DNA of 64,000 bases from Archangium gephyra (GCF_001027285.1 NZ_CP011509.1:8952501-9016500); one strand, 5' to 3'; positions 27,984-37,268 are shown, counted from the stretch's first letter. The notes: generated by a model from the letters alone, not told the origin. Translations and numbers: made by a program.

Positions 27984-30900
27984 TCATCGGCCTGGAGTGG
28001 GAAGTGCCCCGGAATGGCAATGGCCGGCATAACCGCAGGCCAGCGTCTGGCACACGGACGGCTCCCGGCCCGGCCAGCGGCCCCGCACGTCCGCCTCCAC
28101 CAGCCCCCGAGCCGCTTCCCGCAGGCGCTCGGTGATGACTTGCATGTCAACGGCGGGCGCGGGGAACTCCGGCTCCGGCACGTCCTCGCCCAGGAAGGCC
28201 ACCCCCACCTCCACGGGCACGCCCTCGCGCACCAGCCGCCGCGAGGCCAGCAGCACCGCCGCCAGCGACTCGGCATGCGCCTCCACTCCCCGAGGCGACC
28301 GCTTGCCCGGCTTGAAGACGACCACCCGCGCCTCGCCCGAAGGCGTCTGCCACAACAGGTCCACTTCACCCTCGAGCGCCGCAGGGGCGTCCCCCGGCAG
28401 GGACAGCACGAAGGGCAACGCGCGATGCACGCTCGACGCCGGAACGGCGGCCAACTTGCGGGCGAACGCGGTGCCCAGGAAGCGCTCCACGGTGGCCAGC
28501 GCCTCCTCCACCCCGTCCTCGCCCTGGTCCCAGCCCACCTCGCGCACGAGGGCCTCCAGCCGGCCCCGCCGCTCCGTGGGCGGAGTCGTGGCGAGCCGGA
28601 AGTCCACCACGCGCAGCAGCGCCAGCACCCGGTCCGAGGCCCCCAGCGCCGGTGCACCCCAGGCGTCCCGCTCGATGTACAGCGGTGACACGCGCGGCGG
28701 CGTCTCCCAGGGCGCTCCCTCCGCGCGCAGCCCGAGCTGGTGCACGTAGCGGTAGCGGCGCGGACACACCACGAAGTCCTGCACGGCCTCGGTCCCCACC
28801 GCCGCCACCTCGGGCGTGGCCAGCACCGGGACGTCGTGCACCCGCTGCACCGCCGCCTCGACGCGGGCCTCCTGCTCCGCCGGGTCCACGTCCTCCGGCT
28901 CTTCCACCTCCGGGGGCGCGGGCAACGTCTCCACGTCCAGGTCCTCGACGAGCCCGCGCAGCCGCGTGTCTTCTCCCAACCGCTCGTCGAGCAGACACCA
29001 CCACGAGTCGGACGCGCCGCGCTCCTCGCCACCGGAGAGGATGAGCCGGTCCCGGGCACGGGTGAGCGCGACGTACAGCACGCGCCGGTACTCGGCCGTC
29101 TCGCGCCGCCGCAGCTCGTCCTTCACCTCGTCGAAGCGGGGAGAGCGGTACTTGTCGAGGCTGTCCGGCAGCCACGGCCGCAGGCACAGGCCATGGGTCC
29201 GCTCGAAGAGCGCCCGTCCACTGCTGAAGCGCCGCAGGCTGCCGAGCGCCGGCACCATCACCACCGGCCACTCCAGGCCCTTGGCGCGGTGGATGGTGAG
29301 CAGCTGCACAGCGCGAGGATCTCCCGCCTCCAGCAGATCCGCCTGGGCCTCCGTGGGCTCCTCGTTGGCCAGCCGCTGCAACTCACGGGCGAAGGTGACG
29401 CAGCCACCCGTCCCGCGCTCGTCACGCCGGCCCGCCAGCGAGAGCAGCTTCTCCACGTTGGCGCTCGCCTGCTCCGCGTAGGGCGTGCCCGCCAGGGACT
29501 CGCGGTAGCCCGTCACCTCCATCGCGGCCAGCAGCAGCGCGCGCACACTCAGCCGATCCCGCTCGCGCCGCAGTGACGGCAGCGCCGTGAGGAAACGCTC
29601 CAGCCGCGCCCGCTCGCCCTCGGGCAGCCCCTCCAGCGAGGAGGAGCCTCCGCGCTCCACGGCGGGCAACGACAGGCCCTCGGGCCCGGCGAGCCGGAAG
29701 AGCGAGGCGTCCGACAACCCCACCATCGGCGAGCGCAGCACCGCCGCGAAGGCGAGCGCGTCCTCGGGGTCCGCCAGCAGCGACAGCAGCGAGGCCAGGT
29801 CCAGCACCTCCTGCGCGCCGTAGAAGCCACGTCCCCGCAGCACCCGGTGCGGAATGCCGTGGCGGATGAGCGCCTGCCGGTACACCTCCAGGTGCGTGAA
29901 GGTCCGGAAGAGCATGGCCACGTCTCCGCCACGCACCGGGCGCAGGCCCTCCTTGTCCTCGCGCTCCACCAGGGGCTCTGCCCCAGGCGCCAGCATCACC
30001 TTCAGCCGCTTCGCCACCGACTCCGCGTCCGCCGCGCGCAGCTCACCCGTGGAGAGCTCCTCGTCGTCCAGCACGAGCCGCTCCACCACCGGCGCGGCCA
30101 CCCGCTCCGGCCGCACCGCCGCGAGATCGTCCTCCTCCGGGACGTACACCACCTCGTACGGGCGCGCGCCCCCCTCGCCCCCCACCAGCACGCCCGCGAA
30201 GGCGTGGTTGAAGAACTCGAGCAGCGGCGGCACCGAGCGCCGGTTGTGCTGGAGGAAGTCCCGCACACCGCCCTCGGACTCGATCTTCTTCGCCAGCACC
30301 TCGAAGACGGACACGTCGGCGCCGCGGAACTCATAGATGGACTGCTTGCGGTCTCCCACCGCGCACAGGAAGGCGGGCTCCAACGGGAGCGCATCCACCA
30401 GGCTCTCGTCCGGACGCACCGGGCGCGGGCCTCCGTCGCGCTTCTCGGCCAGCAGCAGCACCAGCTCGAGCTGCAGACGGTTGGTGTCCTGGAACTCGTC
30501 CACCATCAGTGCGCCCAGGCGCTCCTGCACCTGGCGGCGGTAGTCCGGGAGGTCTCGCAGCAGATCCCGCGTCTTCACCAGCAGCGCGGTGAAGTCCAGG
30601 GCGTTGCGCCGGGTGAACTCCTCCTCGTGGCGCGCCTCCACCTGCGAAATCAGCGAGCGGAACGAGGCCTCGAAGGGCGCCGTGCGCCACCCGGCGTACG
30701 CGTCCTCCAGCCGCATCACCGAGCCGTCGCTCTTCCCGAAGAAGGCCCAGTACAGCTCCTTCATCGAGTTGCCCGGCTCCTTCTTCAGCCGGCGCACGTC
30801 GCGTCCGTCCTCGAGGAAGGCCGCCTTGAGCGAGGGCAACCGCTCGGGCTCGAAGCAGTTGTCCGGCGTGAGGCCGTCCAGCGCCGCTTCCAGCTTCTCG

Positions 30901-31646
30901 CGCAGCTCGCGCCACTCGCCCTTCTTGTCCAGCTCGCTCACCGTGGCGCACAGGCCCTTGCACCGCTCGACGAGCACCTCGAAGCCGGCACGCATCTCGT
31001 CCGCGCTGGAGATGCGGACCTCGGCCGCGCGCAGACCCTCCTCGCGCAGCTTGCCGTAGGTGGCGGACAGCGAGGACACCAGGCCCTCGGTGAAGTCCGA
31101 GCCCGAGAACGTCAGCTCCTGGCACAGCTCGCGCACGCCCGCGTCACCGGCCTCCAGCGCGTCCAGCACCACGCGCTCGCACACGTCCAGCACCAGCGTG
31201 CGCGCCTCCAGCTCATCGAGCACCTCGAAGGACGCGTCCACCCCGGAGCCCGGTGGCGCACGGCGCAGCAACTGGCCGCACAGCGAGTGGAAGGTGCCCA
31301 CCGAGGCCGAGCCCAGCTCCTCGCGCAGGGCGCGCCAGGCGTCCTTCGTGGGGAAGGGCTGGCCCAGCCGCTCGAGCGAGGCGCGCAGCTCCGGCTCCAG
31401 CAGGGCCTTCGGCTCGGCCTGAACGAGCGCATCCAGGCGCGCCCGGACCCGCGCGCGCATCTCCGCCGCGGCCTTGTCGGTGAACGTCACCATGCACAGC
31501 CGCGAGGGACGCAAGGGCTTGGCCCCCTCGCGCGCCCCGGCCAGCAGGTGCAGCGTCATCGTCACCAGGCTGTACGTCTTGCCCGCGCCGGCACCCGCCA
31601 TCAGGGCGAGGTTCTTCTCCAGCGCCAGGTGGAAGGGCCTACTCAT
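27984..31646 (-). CDS. addA: AddA-type UvrD helicase subunit with degenerate nuclease domain
   Basis: 1220 residues. Superfamily 1A helicase: Walker A AGAGAGKTYSLV (~residues 17-28), the TFTDKAAAEMR motif, VGTFHSLC, the DExQ-box VDEFQDTN, VGDRKQSIYEFRGA, the RAKGLEWPVV segment and motif VI VLYVALTRARDRL. The C-terminal ~300 residues look like a RecB/AddA nuclease domain with CPRRYRY and a terminal C-x4-C-x5-C group. The active-site strand reads EVDLLW followed by V1110-F1111-K1112, where the (D/E)xK acid is replaced by valine, and the downstream QxxxY position is not conserved. ATG 31646 follows GGAGGAGGAG at seven bases and overlaps the end of addB. It resects double-strand breaks with AddB for recombination. 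Confidence 0.88.
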   Translation of the reverse strand: MSRPFHLALEKNLALMAGAGAGKTYSLVTMTLHLLAGAREGAKPLRPSRLCMVTFTDKAAAEMRARVRARLDALVQAEPKALLEPELRASLERLGQPFPTKDAWRALREELGSASVGTFHSLCGQLLRRAPPGSGVDASFEVLDELEARTLVLDVCERVVLDALEAGDAGVRELCQELTFSGSDFTEGLVSSLSATYGKLREEGLRAAEVRISSADEMRAGFEVLVERCKGLCATVSELDKKGEWRELREKLEAALDGLTPDNCFEPERLPSLKAAFLEDGRDVRRLKKEPGNSMKELYWAFFGKSDGSVMRLEDAYAGWRTAPFEASFRSLISQVEARHEEEFTRRNALDFTALLVKTRDLLRDLPDYRRQVQERLGALMVDEFQDTNRLQLELVLLLAEKRDGGPRPVRPDESLVDALPLEPAFLCAVGDRKQSIYEFRGADVSVFEVLAKKIESEGGVRDFLQHNRRSVPPLLEFFNHAFAGVLVGGEGGARPYEVVYVPEEDDLAAVRPERVAAPVVERLVLDDEELSTGELRAADAESVAKRLKVMLAPGAEPLVEREDKEGLRPVRGGDVAMLFRTFTHLEVYRQALIRHGIPHRVLRGRGFYGAQEVLDLASLLSLLADPEDALAFAAVLRSPMVGLSDASLFRLAGPEGLSLPAVERGGSSSLEGLPEGERARLERFLTALPSLRRERDRLSVRALLLAAMEVTGYRESLAGTPYAEQASANVEKLLSLAGRRDERGTGGCVTFARELQRLANEEPTEAQADLLEAGDPRAVQLLTIHRAKGLEWPVVMVPALGSLRRFSSGRALFERTHGLCLRPWLPDSLDKYRSPRFDEVKDELRRRETAEYRRVLYVALTRARDRLILSGGEERGASDSWWCLLDERLGEDTRLRGLVEDLDVETLPAPPEVEEPEDVDPAEQEARVEAAVQRVHDVPVLATPEVAAVGTEAVQDFVVCPRRYRYVHQLGLRAEGAPWETPPRVSPLYIERDAWGAPALGASDRVLALLRVVDFRLATTPPTERRGRLEALVREVGWDQGEDGVEEALATVERFLGTAFARKLAAVPASSVHRALPFVLSLPGDAPAALEGEVDLLWQTPSGEARVVVFKPGKRSPRGVEAHAESLAAVLLASRRLVREGVPVEVGVAFLGEDVPEPEFPAPAVDMQVITERLREAARGLVEADVRGRWPGREPSVCQTLACGYAGHCHSGALPTPGR

Positions 31647-34600
31647 GGGCACCCTCCTCCTCCACGAGCCGCCGCTCGGTGATGCGGCACACGGCGCGGT
31701 AGCCGCAGCTCCCGCAGTCCTTCGGCCTCATGGCGAACTGCCCCGCCCTCACCGTGCGCACCAAGGCCTCCACCGCGTTGGCCAGGTTGGGCTTGGCCTC
31801 CGCCTTCAACCGCTCCCGCACCCGCGGCTCGGTGGACAGCAGGTCCTCCAGCTCGACAGCGTCCTTCTCCAGCACGTCGGACAGGTAGATGACGTCTCCC
31901 GTGCGCAGCGAGAACCACGCGGCATTGCGCGTGTTGCGATGACCACTCGCCCGCGCCGCGTACAGGTACAGCGGCAGCTGGAAGTCCGAGTCGAGCAGCT
32001 TCTTCTTCAGCTCCGACTTCGACAGCTTGCCGGACTTGTAGTCGATGACGCCCACCTCGTTGCCCGACATGTCCAGGCGGTCGATGGTGCCCTCGAAGTG
32101 GATGACGTCCTCGCCCACCTGGAGCGTCACCTCGTTCCACCCTTCCTCCGGGTTGCGAGGCCCGAAGCGCAGCTCGAAGCCCGCGGGCTCGAAACGCTCG
32201 AAGGGCAGGCCCCGCCGCTCGTCCATGAGGATGCGGCGCACCATGTTCTTCGCCCGCTCGCGCGCCAGCCTCCACAGCGCCGGGTGGCCCACGTAGTGCC
32301 GCTGCTCGAAGTGCGCTCGCACCTCGTCCAGCACCGCGTCCAGCAGCGCCTCCGGAAGCTCCTCCAGCCCCAGGCCCAGCAGCTTGCGCTCCTTGAGCCG
32401 CTTGAAGAACTCCTCCAGCACCCGGTGCCAGAAGACGCCCTGCCCCCGGCGATCGAACTCCTCGCCCGGCTGCTCCGGCTCGGGCACCTTGAGCCCGTAG
32501 GACACGAACCCCTGGAAGCCGCAGTTGCCGAAGCGGGCCATCGCCGAGGCCGACAGCGGCCGCTCCTGGTCGAAACGGAACGCGTCGCGAATGGCCTCGC
32601 CCAGGGCCGGGTCCTCCACCGCGCCGGTATAGCGGCCCGCGCGCTTGCGCGTGTCGCCGAAGAAGTGCAGGCGCTCGATCTCCACCTGCACCATCTCCTT
32701 CGCCGAGGCGAGCCATGGCGTGCCCTCGAAGCGCCGCTGGAGCACGTTCCGGGCGGGATCCGGCGTGGAGACGCGCAGCCGCGCGAGCGCGAGCGACTCC
32801 AGCACCACGCGCTGGCGCAGCTCCGCCTCGGTGAGCACTTCGTCGAGTGGCGCGATGGCCGGCAGCGAGCGCGCCTCCCACGACATGCCCGTCAACCGCC
32901 GCACCTCCTCCAGGAAGGTGGAGGGCGCCTGCTCCTGGCCTCCCTGCCCCTCCACCGCGAAGGACAGGCTCACCGTCTCCCTGGCGGCGGCCAGCACGCT
33001 GGCGAACAGGAGCCGATCCTCGGTGAGGCGCCAGGGCGCGCGGTCCTCGAACTCGCCGCCCGTGAGGCGGAAGATGTCCCGGCCCAGGTGCTTGTTGAGG
33101 GCGATGCGCTCGGCGTCTCCCAGCAGCGCGTTGGGCGCCTCGCGGCCGGGGAAGCGGCCCTCGGCCAGTCCTCCGATGAAGACATGGTCGAAGGTGCGCC
33201 CCTCCAGCTCACGGACGTCCAGCACCTCCACGGCGCCCGTGGCGGGCCCACGCGCGGGCAGGTGCACATCCCGCATCATGTCCTGCAGCCAGCGGCCGAA
33301 GGTGCGCCGCTTCAGCCGGGGCCCTCCGCCCACCGCCGCGAGCGTCCGCTCCAGCTCACGCACCCGCTGGGTGAGCGCCGCCCGCGCGGCATCGTCCCGG
33401 GCCCGGGCATCCAACACGAGCGCCCCCAGCCCCTCCTCCGAGGCGGCCTCCAGCGGCCCCTCCGAGTCCAGCAGCCCCAGCCGCCGCACCACCTGCCACC
33501 ACGCGGCGAGCAGCTCCGAGGCCTTGCCCTGCTCCGGAATGCGACGGCAGGACTCCAGCAGGAAGAGGCACCGCTCGCGCAACACCCGGGCCTCATGGGC
33601 GCGCTGCTGCTCCTTCTTGCGCACCTGGTCCGGCAACGGCTCCAGCCGCTTCGCCAGTGACTCCAGACGCAGGTCGTACGCGCCCTTGCTCCGCGTCGCG
33701 CCCAGCCGGTCGTCCCGCACGGCCGCGAGCGTGAGGAGCGTCGCTGGAGCCGCGGGCGCGCCCCGGGAGAGCGCGGGGGCGTAACGGCTGGAGACCAGCT
33801 CGGCCACGCGCTCGGCGGGGAAACCATCCTCTACCAGCAGCGGCAGATCCAACGCCAGACGCACCGGGCCGGCCAACGCGAGCGGCTCGCCCCAGGGCAG
33901 GCGCACCGGGACACCCAGCTCGCCGAACGCATCCGCCACCCAACGGGCCTCGGACCCCAGGTCGCGCCACGCCACGGCGATGCTCCCCGGAGGCACGCCT
34001 TCGGACACCTTGCGGCGCACGTCCCGGGCGATGAGCCGGGCCTCGTCCCGGGCCGAGCCCGCGCTCCACATCCGCAGGCCCTCCACCGCGTCCTTCAGCA
34101 CGTCCTTCGCCGCATGGGGCGAGAAGAGGTGGCGGCCGAGCTCCACCATGGGGCGGGACTCGAAGGTGACGTCCGCCTTGAAGAGGTCCACGTGGGGCAG
34201 CGCCTCTCCCCGGTTCTCGAAGGCGCGGAAGAGGGCGGCCAGGGCTGCGTCCGCCACCGGCGAGCCACCCACCGGCGTCTCCACCCGCAGGCCCACCCGG
34301 CGCGCGTCACAGGCGGCCGCCAGGGCCATCAGCAACTCCAGCCCCGAGGGCCGCACGTCGTAGATGCCGTGCAGCACGATGCTGCCCACGTCGTCCCAGG
34401 CCGCGGGCCAGGCCTGGCGCTCCAGGGCCTCGCGTGCCCCGCGCACCACATCCTCGCGGTCCGCCAGGGCCAGCTCGGCCATCTTCTGCTCGTAGCCGTG
34501 GTGCAGCAGGGCGAGCGTCCGGGCCCGGTTGCGCCGCTCGGGAGGGAGCACCTCCAGCGCATCCTGCAGCTCGCGCGGGGAGAGCCGGCCGGCCTTGAGG

Positions 34601-34890
34601 TCCAACAGCACCTCCAGCGCGGCGCGCGCGAAGGCGGGCTCGTGCACGAAGTCGCCGAAAGGGGTGTCGCTCAACCCCTGGGCAAGCGAGGCCACCACGG
34701 TGCGCGCCACGAGGGGCGGACATGGGCGGCGGCCCAGTTCCCGCGCGCCTCCGAGGGCGTCGAGGAAGCCCTCCCAGGTCAGGTACGCGTCTCCACGCAC
34801 GACTCCCGCATGGCCGCGGGCCGCGCGCAGAGCGGCCTGACGGCGACCATTGTCGGGGAAGACCTGGAGGGTACGGCGAGAATCGGTCAT
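31639..34890 (-). CDS. addB: AddB-type subunit with intact PD-(D/E)XK nuclease
   Basis: 1083 residues. The N-terminus (LQVFPDNGRRQAALRAARGH) has no Walker A, so it is a non-motor helicase-fold subunit as in proteobacterial AddB. The C-terminal nuclease is complete: TIDRLDMSGNEVGVIDYKSGK with D950 and K952, QLPLYLYAARA as the QxxxY helix, and cysteines at FGNCGF plus the closing DCGSCGYRAVC, the pattern of the 4Fe-4S staple of AddB-type nucleases. It forms the AddAB complex with the overlapping downstream addA (8 bases shared). No Shine-Dalgarno sequence precedes ATG 34890. Divergent from PAP2, with 40 bases between. Confidence 0.85.
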   Translation of the reverse strand: MTDSRRTLQVFPDNGRRQAALRAARGHAGVVRGDAYLTWEGFLDALGGARELGRRPCPPLVARTVVASLAQGLSDTPFGDFVHEPAFARAALEVLLDLKAGRLSPRELQDALEVLPPERRNRARTLALLHHGYEQKMAELALADREDVVRGAREALERQAWPAAWDDVGSIVLHGIYDVRPSGLELLMALAAACDARRVGLRVETPVGGSPVADAALAALFRAFENRGEALPHVDLFKADVTFESRPMVELGRHLFSPHAAKDVLKDAVEGLRMWSAGSARDEARLIARDVRRKVSEGVPPGSIAVAWRDLGSEARWVADAFGELGVPVRLPWGEPLALAGPVRLALDLPLLVEDGFPAERVAELVSSRYAPALSRGAPAAPATLLTLAAVRDDRLGATRSKGAYDLRLESLAKRLEPLPDQVRKKEQQRAHEARVLRERCLFLLESCRRIPEQGKASELLAAWWQVVRRLGLLDSEGPLEAASEEGLGALVLDARARDDAARAALTQRVRELERTLAAVGGGPRLKRRTFGRWLQDMMRDVHLPARGPATGAVEVLDVRELEGRTFDHVFIGGLAEGRFPGREAPNALLGDAERIALNKHLGRDIFRLTGGEFEDRAPWRLTEDRLLFASVLAAARETVSLSFAVEGQGGQEQAPSTFLEEVRRLTGMSWEARSLPAIAPLDEVLTEAELRQRVVLESLALARLRVSTPDPARNVLQRRFEGTPWLASAKEMVQVEIERLHFFGDTRKRAGRYTGAVEDPALGEAIRDAFRFDQERPLSASAMARFGNCGFQGFVSYGLKVPEPEQPGEEFDRRGQGVFWHRVLEEFFKRLKERKLLGLGLEELPEALLDAVLDEVRAHFEQRHYVGHPALWRLARERAKNMVRRILMDERRGLPFERFEPAGFELRFGPRNPEEGWNEVTLQVGEDVIHFEGTIDRLDMSGNEVGVIDYKSGKLSKSELKKKLLDSDFQLPLYLYAARASGHRNTRNAAWFSLRTGDVIYLSDVLEKDAVELEDLLSTEPRVRERLKAEAKPNLANAVEALVRTVRAGQFAMRPKDCGSCGYRAVCRITERRLVEEEGAHE

Positions 34891-34930
34891 ACGGAGGGGT
34901 GGAGTGTAGAACGGGGCGGGGGGGCTATTT

Positions 34931-35851
34931 ATGCTCGGCGATATGCCAACCGCTCTCTGTTTTCTAGCGCTCGCTTCCCTGGTCGCCTCCTCTCCCGTCC
35001 CGTCCGAGGCCCTCCCCCCGGCGGCCCGGCAGGTTTCGGACGCCCCCACGGTCCAGGCGCTCGACTTCAACTGGACGCGTGAGGGAGTCATCACCGGCGT
35101 CGCCGGGGTGCTGTGGATCAGCAGCGAGGCCATCTTCAAGAAGGACCTCTCCCCGAAGACCTGCCGGTGGTGCGACCGCACGGTGGATGGCACGGACACC
35201 CTCAACGCGGTGGACCGGTGGGGCCGGGGCGTGGCGGCGGACACGCTCGAGGGCCGTGAGCGCTGGGACCTGTGGAGCAACATCGGGGGCTTCGGCGTGC
35301 TCCCGGTGGGCGTGCTCGGGGCGCAGTACCTGCTGGGCTCGGGCAGCGGCGCGCCGCTGCAGTATTACGCGCAGGACGCCGCCATCATCATCGAGACGAC
35401 GGCGGTGGCCGCGTTGGTGAACCAGGTGGTGAAGTTCTCGGTGGGCCGCGAGCGTCCCTTCGTCCACGCGCTGCCCGAGGACCAGAAGGGCCTCACCAAG
35501 CACCCCACCGACAACAACCTGTCCTTCTACAGTGGGCACACCAACATGGCCTTCGCGCTCGTCACGGCGGCGGGTACGGTGTCCGAGCTGCGCGGCTACA
35601 AGAACCGCTGGCTCATCTGGGCGGTGGGTCTGCCGGCGGCGGCGTCGATCGGCCTGCTGCGCATGGGCGCGGACCGGCACTACCTCACGGACGTACTGGT
35701 GGGCGCCGCTGCGGGCACCGTCTTCGGCGTGGGCATGCCCCTGCTGCTCCACGGCCGCCAGGAGGAGTCGCAGGCGCGGACTCGAGCCGCGCGCATGTCG
35801 ATGAACGTGTCCGGCGGCCTCGGCGGCGTGATGTTCTCCGGGCAGTTCTGA
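34931..35851 (+). CDS. PAP2-family membrane phosphatase
   Basis: 306 residues. An N-terminal signal or first membrane helix is followed by a polytopic region with the three PAP2 motifs: KFSVGRERP (KxxxxxxRP), FYSGHTN (the PSGH-type motif, with Tyr before SGH), and RMGADRHYLTD (RxxxxxHxxxD) supplying the nucleophilic His and Asp. Such enzymes dephosphorylate phosphatidic acid, undecaprenyl diphosphate or similar lipids on the periplasmic face. Start ATG 34931 follows a G-run; ATG 34943 in frame is the alternative. The last 18 codons plus stop are duplicated exactly 1.3 kb downstream (37107-37165), bounding an insert. Confidence 0.88.
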   Translation: MLGDMPTALCFLALASLVASSPVPSEALPPAARQVSDAPTVQALDFNWTREGVITGVAGVLWISSEAIFKKDLSPKTCRWCDRTVDGTDTLNAVDRWGRGVAADTLEGRERWDLWSNIGGFGVLPVGVLGAQYLLGSGSGAPLQYYAQDAAIIIETTAVAALVNQVVKFSVGRERPFVHALPEDQKGLTKHPTDNNLSFYSGHTNMAFALVTAAGTVSELRGYKNRWLIWAVGLPAAASIGLLRMGADRHYLTDVLVGAAAGTVFGVGMPLLLHGRQEESQARTRAARMSMNVSGGLGGVMFSGQF

Positions 35852-35852
35852 G
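35794..35852 (+). repeat. 59-bp perfect direct repeat, left copy (3' end of the PAP2 gene)
   Basis: Starts CATGTCGATGAACG and ends CAGTTCTGAG, including the PAP2 stop codon. Identical at all 59 positions to 37107-37165; the bases just outside differ on both sides. The two copies enclose 35853-37106. Confidence 0.95.
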
Positions 35853-35957
35853 GTCCTCCACCCGCCACAAGCTCTTTCACAGACAAACGCCTGAAAGCAC
35901 CCAAATCCTGAACATGTCGGACCTTCCCTTCAGCATGTCTGTCGAAAGGGAGGTCCC

Positions 35958-36434
35958 ATGCACATTCGGCCACCACTCACTGCACGAGTGGTCCTGCTGT
36001 GGCTGGCGGCATTTGTCTCCTGCCAGCTTGCATGTGTCGGCGGCCATATCTCGCCGTCCATGTTCCAGTTCACCAACGTCGTGCCCTATACCGGTCCGGA
36101 AGGAGGGGGGTGGAAGGTCGCCCAGGTACTCATCCTGCTGGGCAAGATTTCCCCCATGTTCTCGTCAGCCGCCACTTGCGACATCGAGGTGGGCGTTCCG
36201 GAAAAGTATGGGGAGGTGTGGGTGACGAATGAGTTCGCACAAGTAGAGGCCGCCAAGGCGGCAGACCATGCCGCACGTCGTGTCCTGCGAGAGCACCAGC
36301 CGACTGCACTGGCCTGCATCAAGTTCAGGGAACACATGCAAAGCATCCTGAGGGACAGAGTGTCCGGCCCCATTCCCGGTGCAACTGTCACCAGATTTCG
36401 AACGTCAGGTATCTCGCCAATGACGTTTCCGTGA
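35958..36434 (+). CDS. Exported or lipoprotein-like hypothetical in the repeat-bounded insert
   Basis: 158 residues, not recognised. It has an excellent ribosome site (GGGAGG, four bases, ATG). Residues 1-~24 are a signal sequence (basic start, core VVLLWLAAFVS) with cysteines at positions 22 and 26; FVSC or QLAC could act as a lipobox, each imperfectly. The rest contains two more cysteines (ATCDIEVGV, LACIKF) and an Ala/Glu-rich helix (EFAQVEAAKAADHAARRVLREHQ). DNA around it is visibly less GC-rich than the neighbours. With the next gene it forms a small two-gene unit. A secreted toxin-like or binding role is only a guess. Confidence 0.6.
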   Translation: MHIRPPLTARVVLLWLAAFVSCQLACVGGHISPSMFQFTNVVPYTGPEGGGWKVAQVLILLGKISPMFSSAATCDIEVGVPEKYGEVWVTNEFAQVEAAKAADHAARRVLREHQPTALACIKFREHMQSILRDRVSGPIPGATVTRFRTSGISPMTFP

Positions 36435-36516
36435 CAACAGAGCCCTCCGTGCGCATCAACCAGGATAGAAGGGCCGAACGTCCTCTCAAGAATGCAACTC
36501 CTGGTGGACTCCGTTC

Positions 36517-37098
36517 ATGAATCCGGAACTGACAGCCGATGCGCTCGTTCAACTCGTTCACCGTTACCACCCGGCTGGCCTTCTCAACGGGGATCCCCGC
36601 TACGATGAGTCGGAGGAAGGTCAGCGTCTCACCGCGCTGGTCCACGCCCATGTGGCACCTTCACCGGAATGGAAGGGCTTCATCCAGCAGCTTCATGAAC
36701 AGTTCCCCAACTGCCATCTCTGGGACACAACCGTGCCCTGGCATGACCCTTGTTACAGCATTCGGGTATCCCTCCCAGGATTCGTGTCAGGGGGGCCCCG
36801 TGACGACTGCATCGTCGCTCTGCTGAGCCAGCTCGCTCCGGTGTATGCCATCTATGCCTCCCACACGGACAAGAGCTTGCCTGGAGCGGACTATTGGCTC
36901 CGCTTTCCCCCCTTCCCCCCTGAATTCCAAGCGCACGAGGCCAAGCTCGCCGGACTCATCGAGTCCACCTTCGGCTTCACCCGTCTGACCAACGACATCC
37001 TCCTCACCCCCGTGCCGGACCTTGTCCCGCGCACGGCCAATCATGAGCTCGGCAGGGCACAGCTCATCGATTGCCTCTTCACCTGGAACCGCTGGTAG
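36517..37098 (+). CDS. Soluble hypothetical in the repeat-bounded insert
   Basis: 193 residues, not recognised. It has no signal sequence or membrane segment; Trp/Tyr/Pro-rich globular sequence (LLNGDPRYDESEEGQRLTAL, WDTTVPWHDPCYSIRVSLPG, YWLRFPPFPPEF) ending in LFTWNRW. Size, acidity and position after a secreted protein resemble immunity proteins of bacterial polymorphic-toxin modules, but no family can be named. The ribosome site is weak (GGTGGA 10 bases upstream). Its stop lies 8 bases before the right copy of the 59-bp repeat. Confidence 0.6.
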   Translation: MNPELTADALVQLVHRYHPAGLLNGDPRYDESEEGQRLTALVHAHVAPSPEWKGFIQQLHEQFPNCHLWDTTVPWHDPCYSIRVSLPGFVSGGPRDDCIVALLSQLAPVYAIYASHTDKSLPGADYWLRFPPFPPEFQAHEAKLAGLIESTFGFTRLTNDILLTPVPDLVPRTANHELGRAQLIDCLFTWNRW

Positions 37099-37106
37099 CG
37101 AGCGAA

Positions 37107-37165
37107 CATGTCGATGAACGTGTCCGGCGGCCTCGGCGGCGTGATGTTCTCCGGGCAGTTCTGAG
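37107..37165 (+). repeat. 59-bp perfect direct repeat, right copy
   Basis: Exact copy of 35794-35852, the PAP2 3' end, here without any reading frame attached. It lies between the insert's second gene and the lipid cassette. Confidence 0.95.
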
Positions 37166-37268
37166 CGCGGGTCTGATCAAAAGGCCACACCGTCCCGTCC
37201 ATGGAGCTGATGGCGGGGGCTCGTGGAGTCATGCTGCTCTTCCTGGAGGACACCCCGGAGGAGCGGCC

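Noticed and set aside
29847-31682. 611-codon plus-strand open frame antisense to addA
   Set aside because: It runs opposite the complete helicase motifs and has shadow composition.
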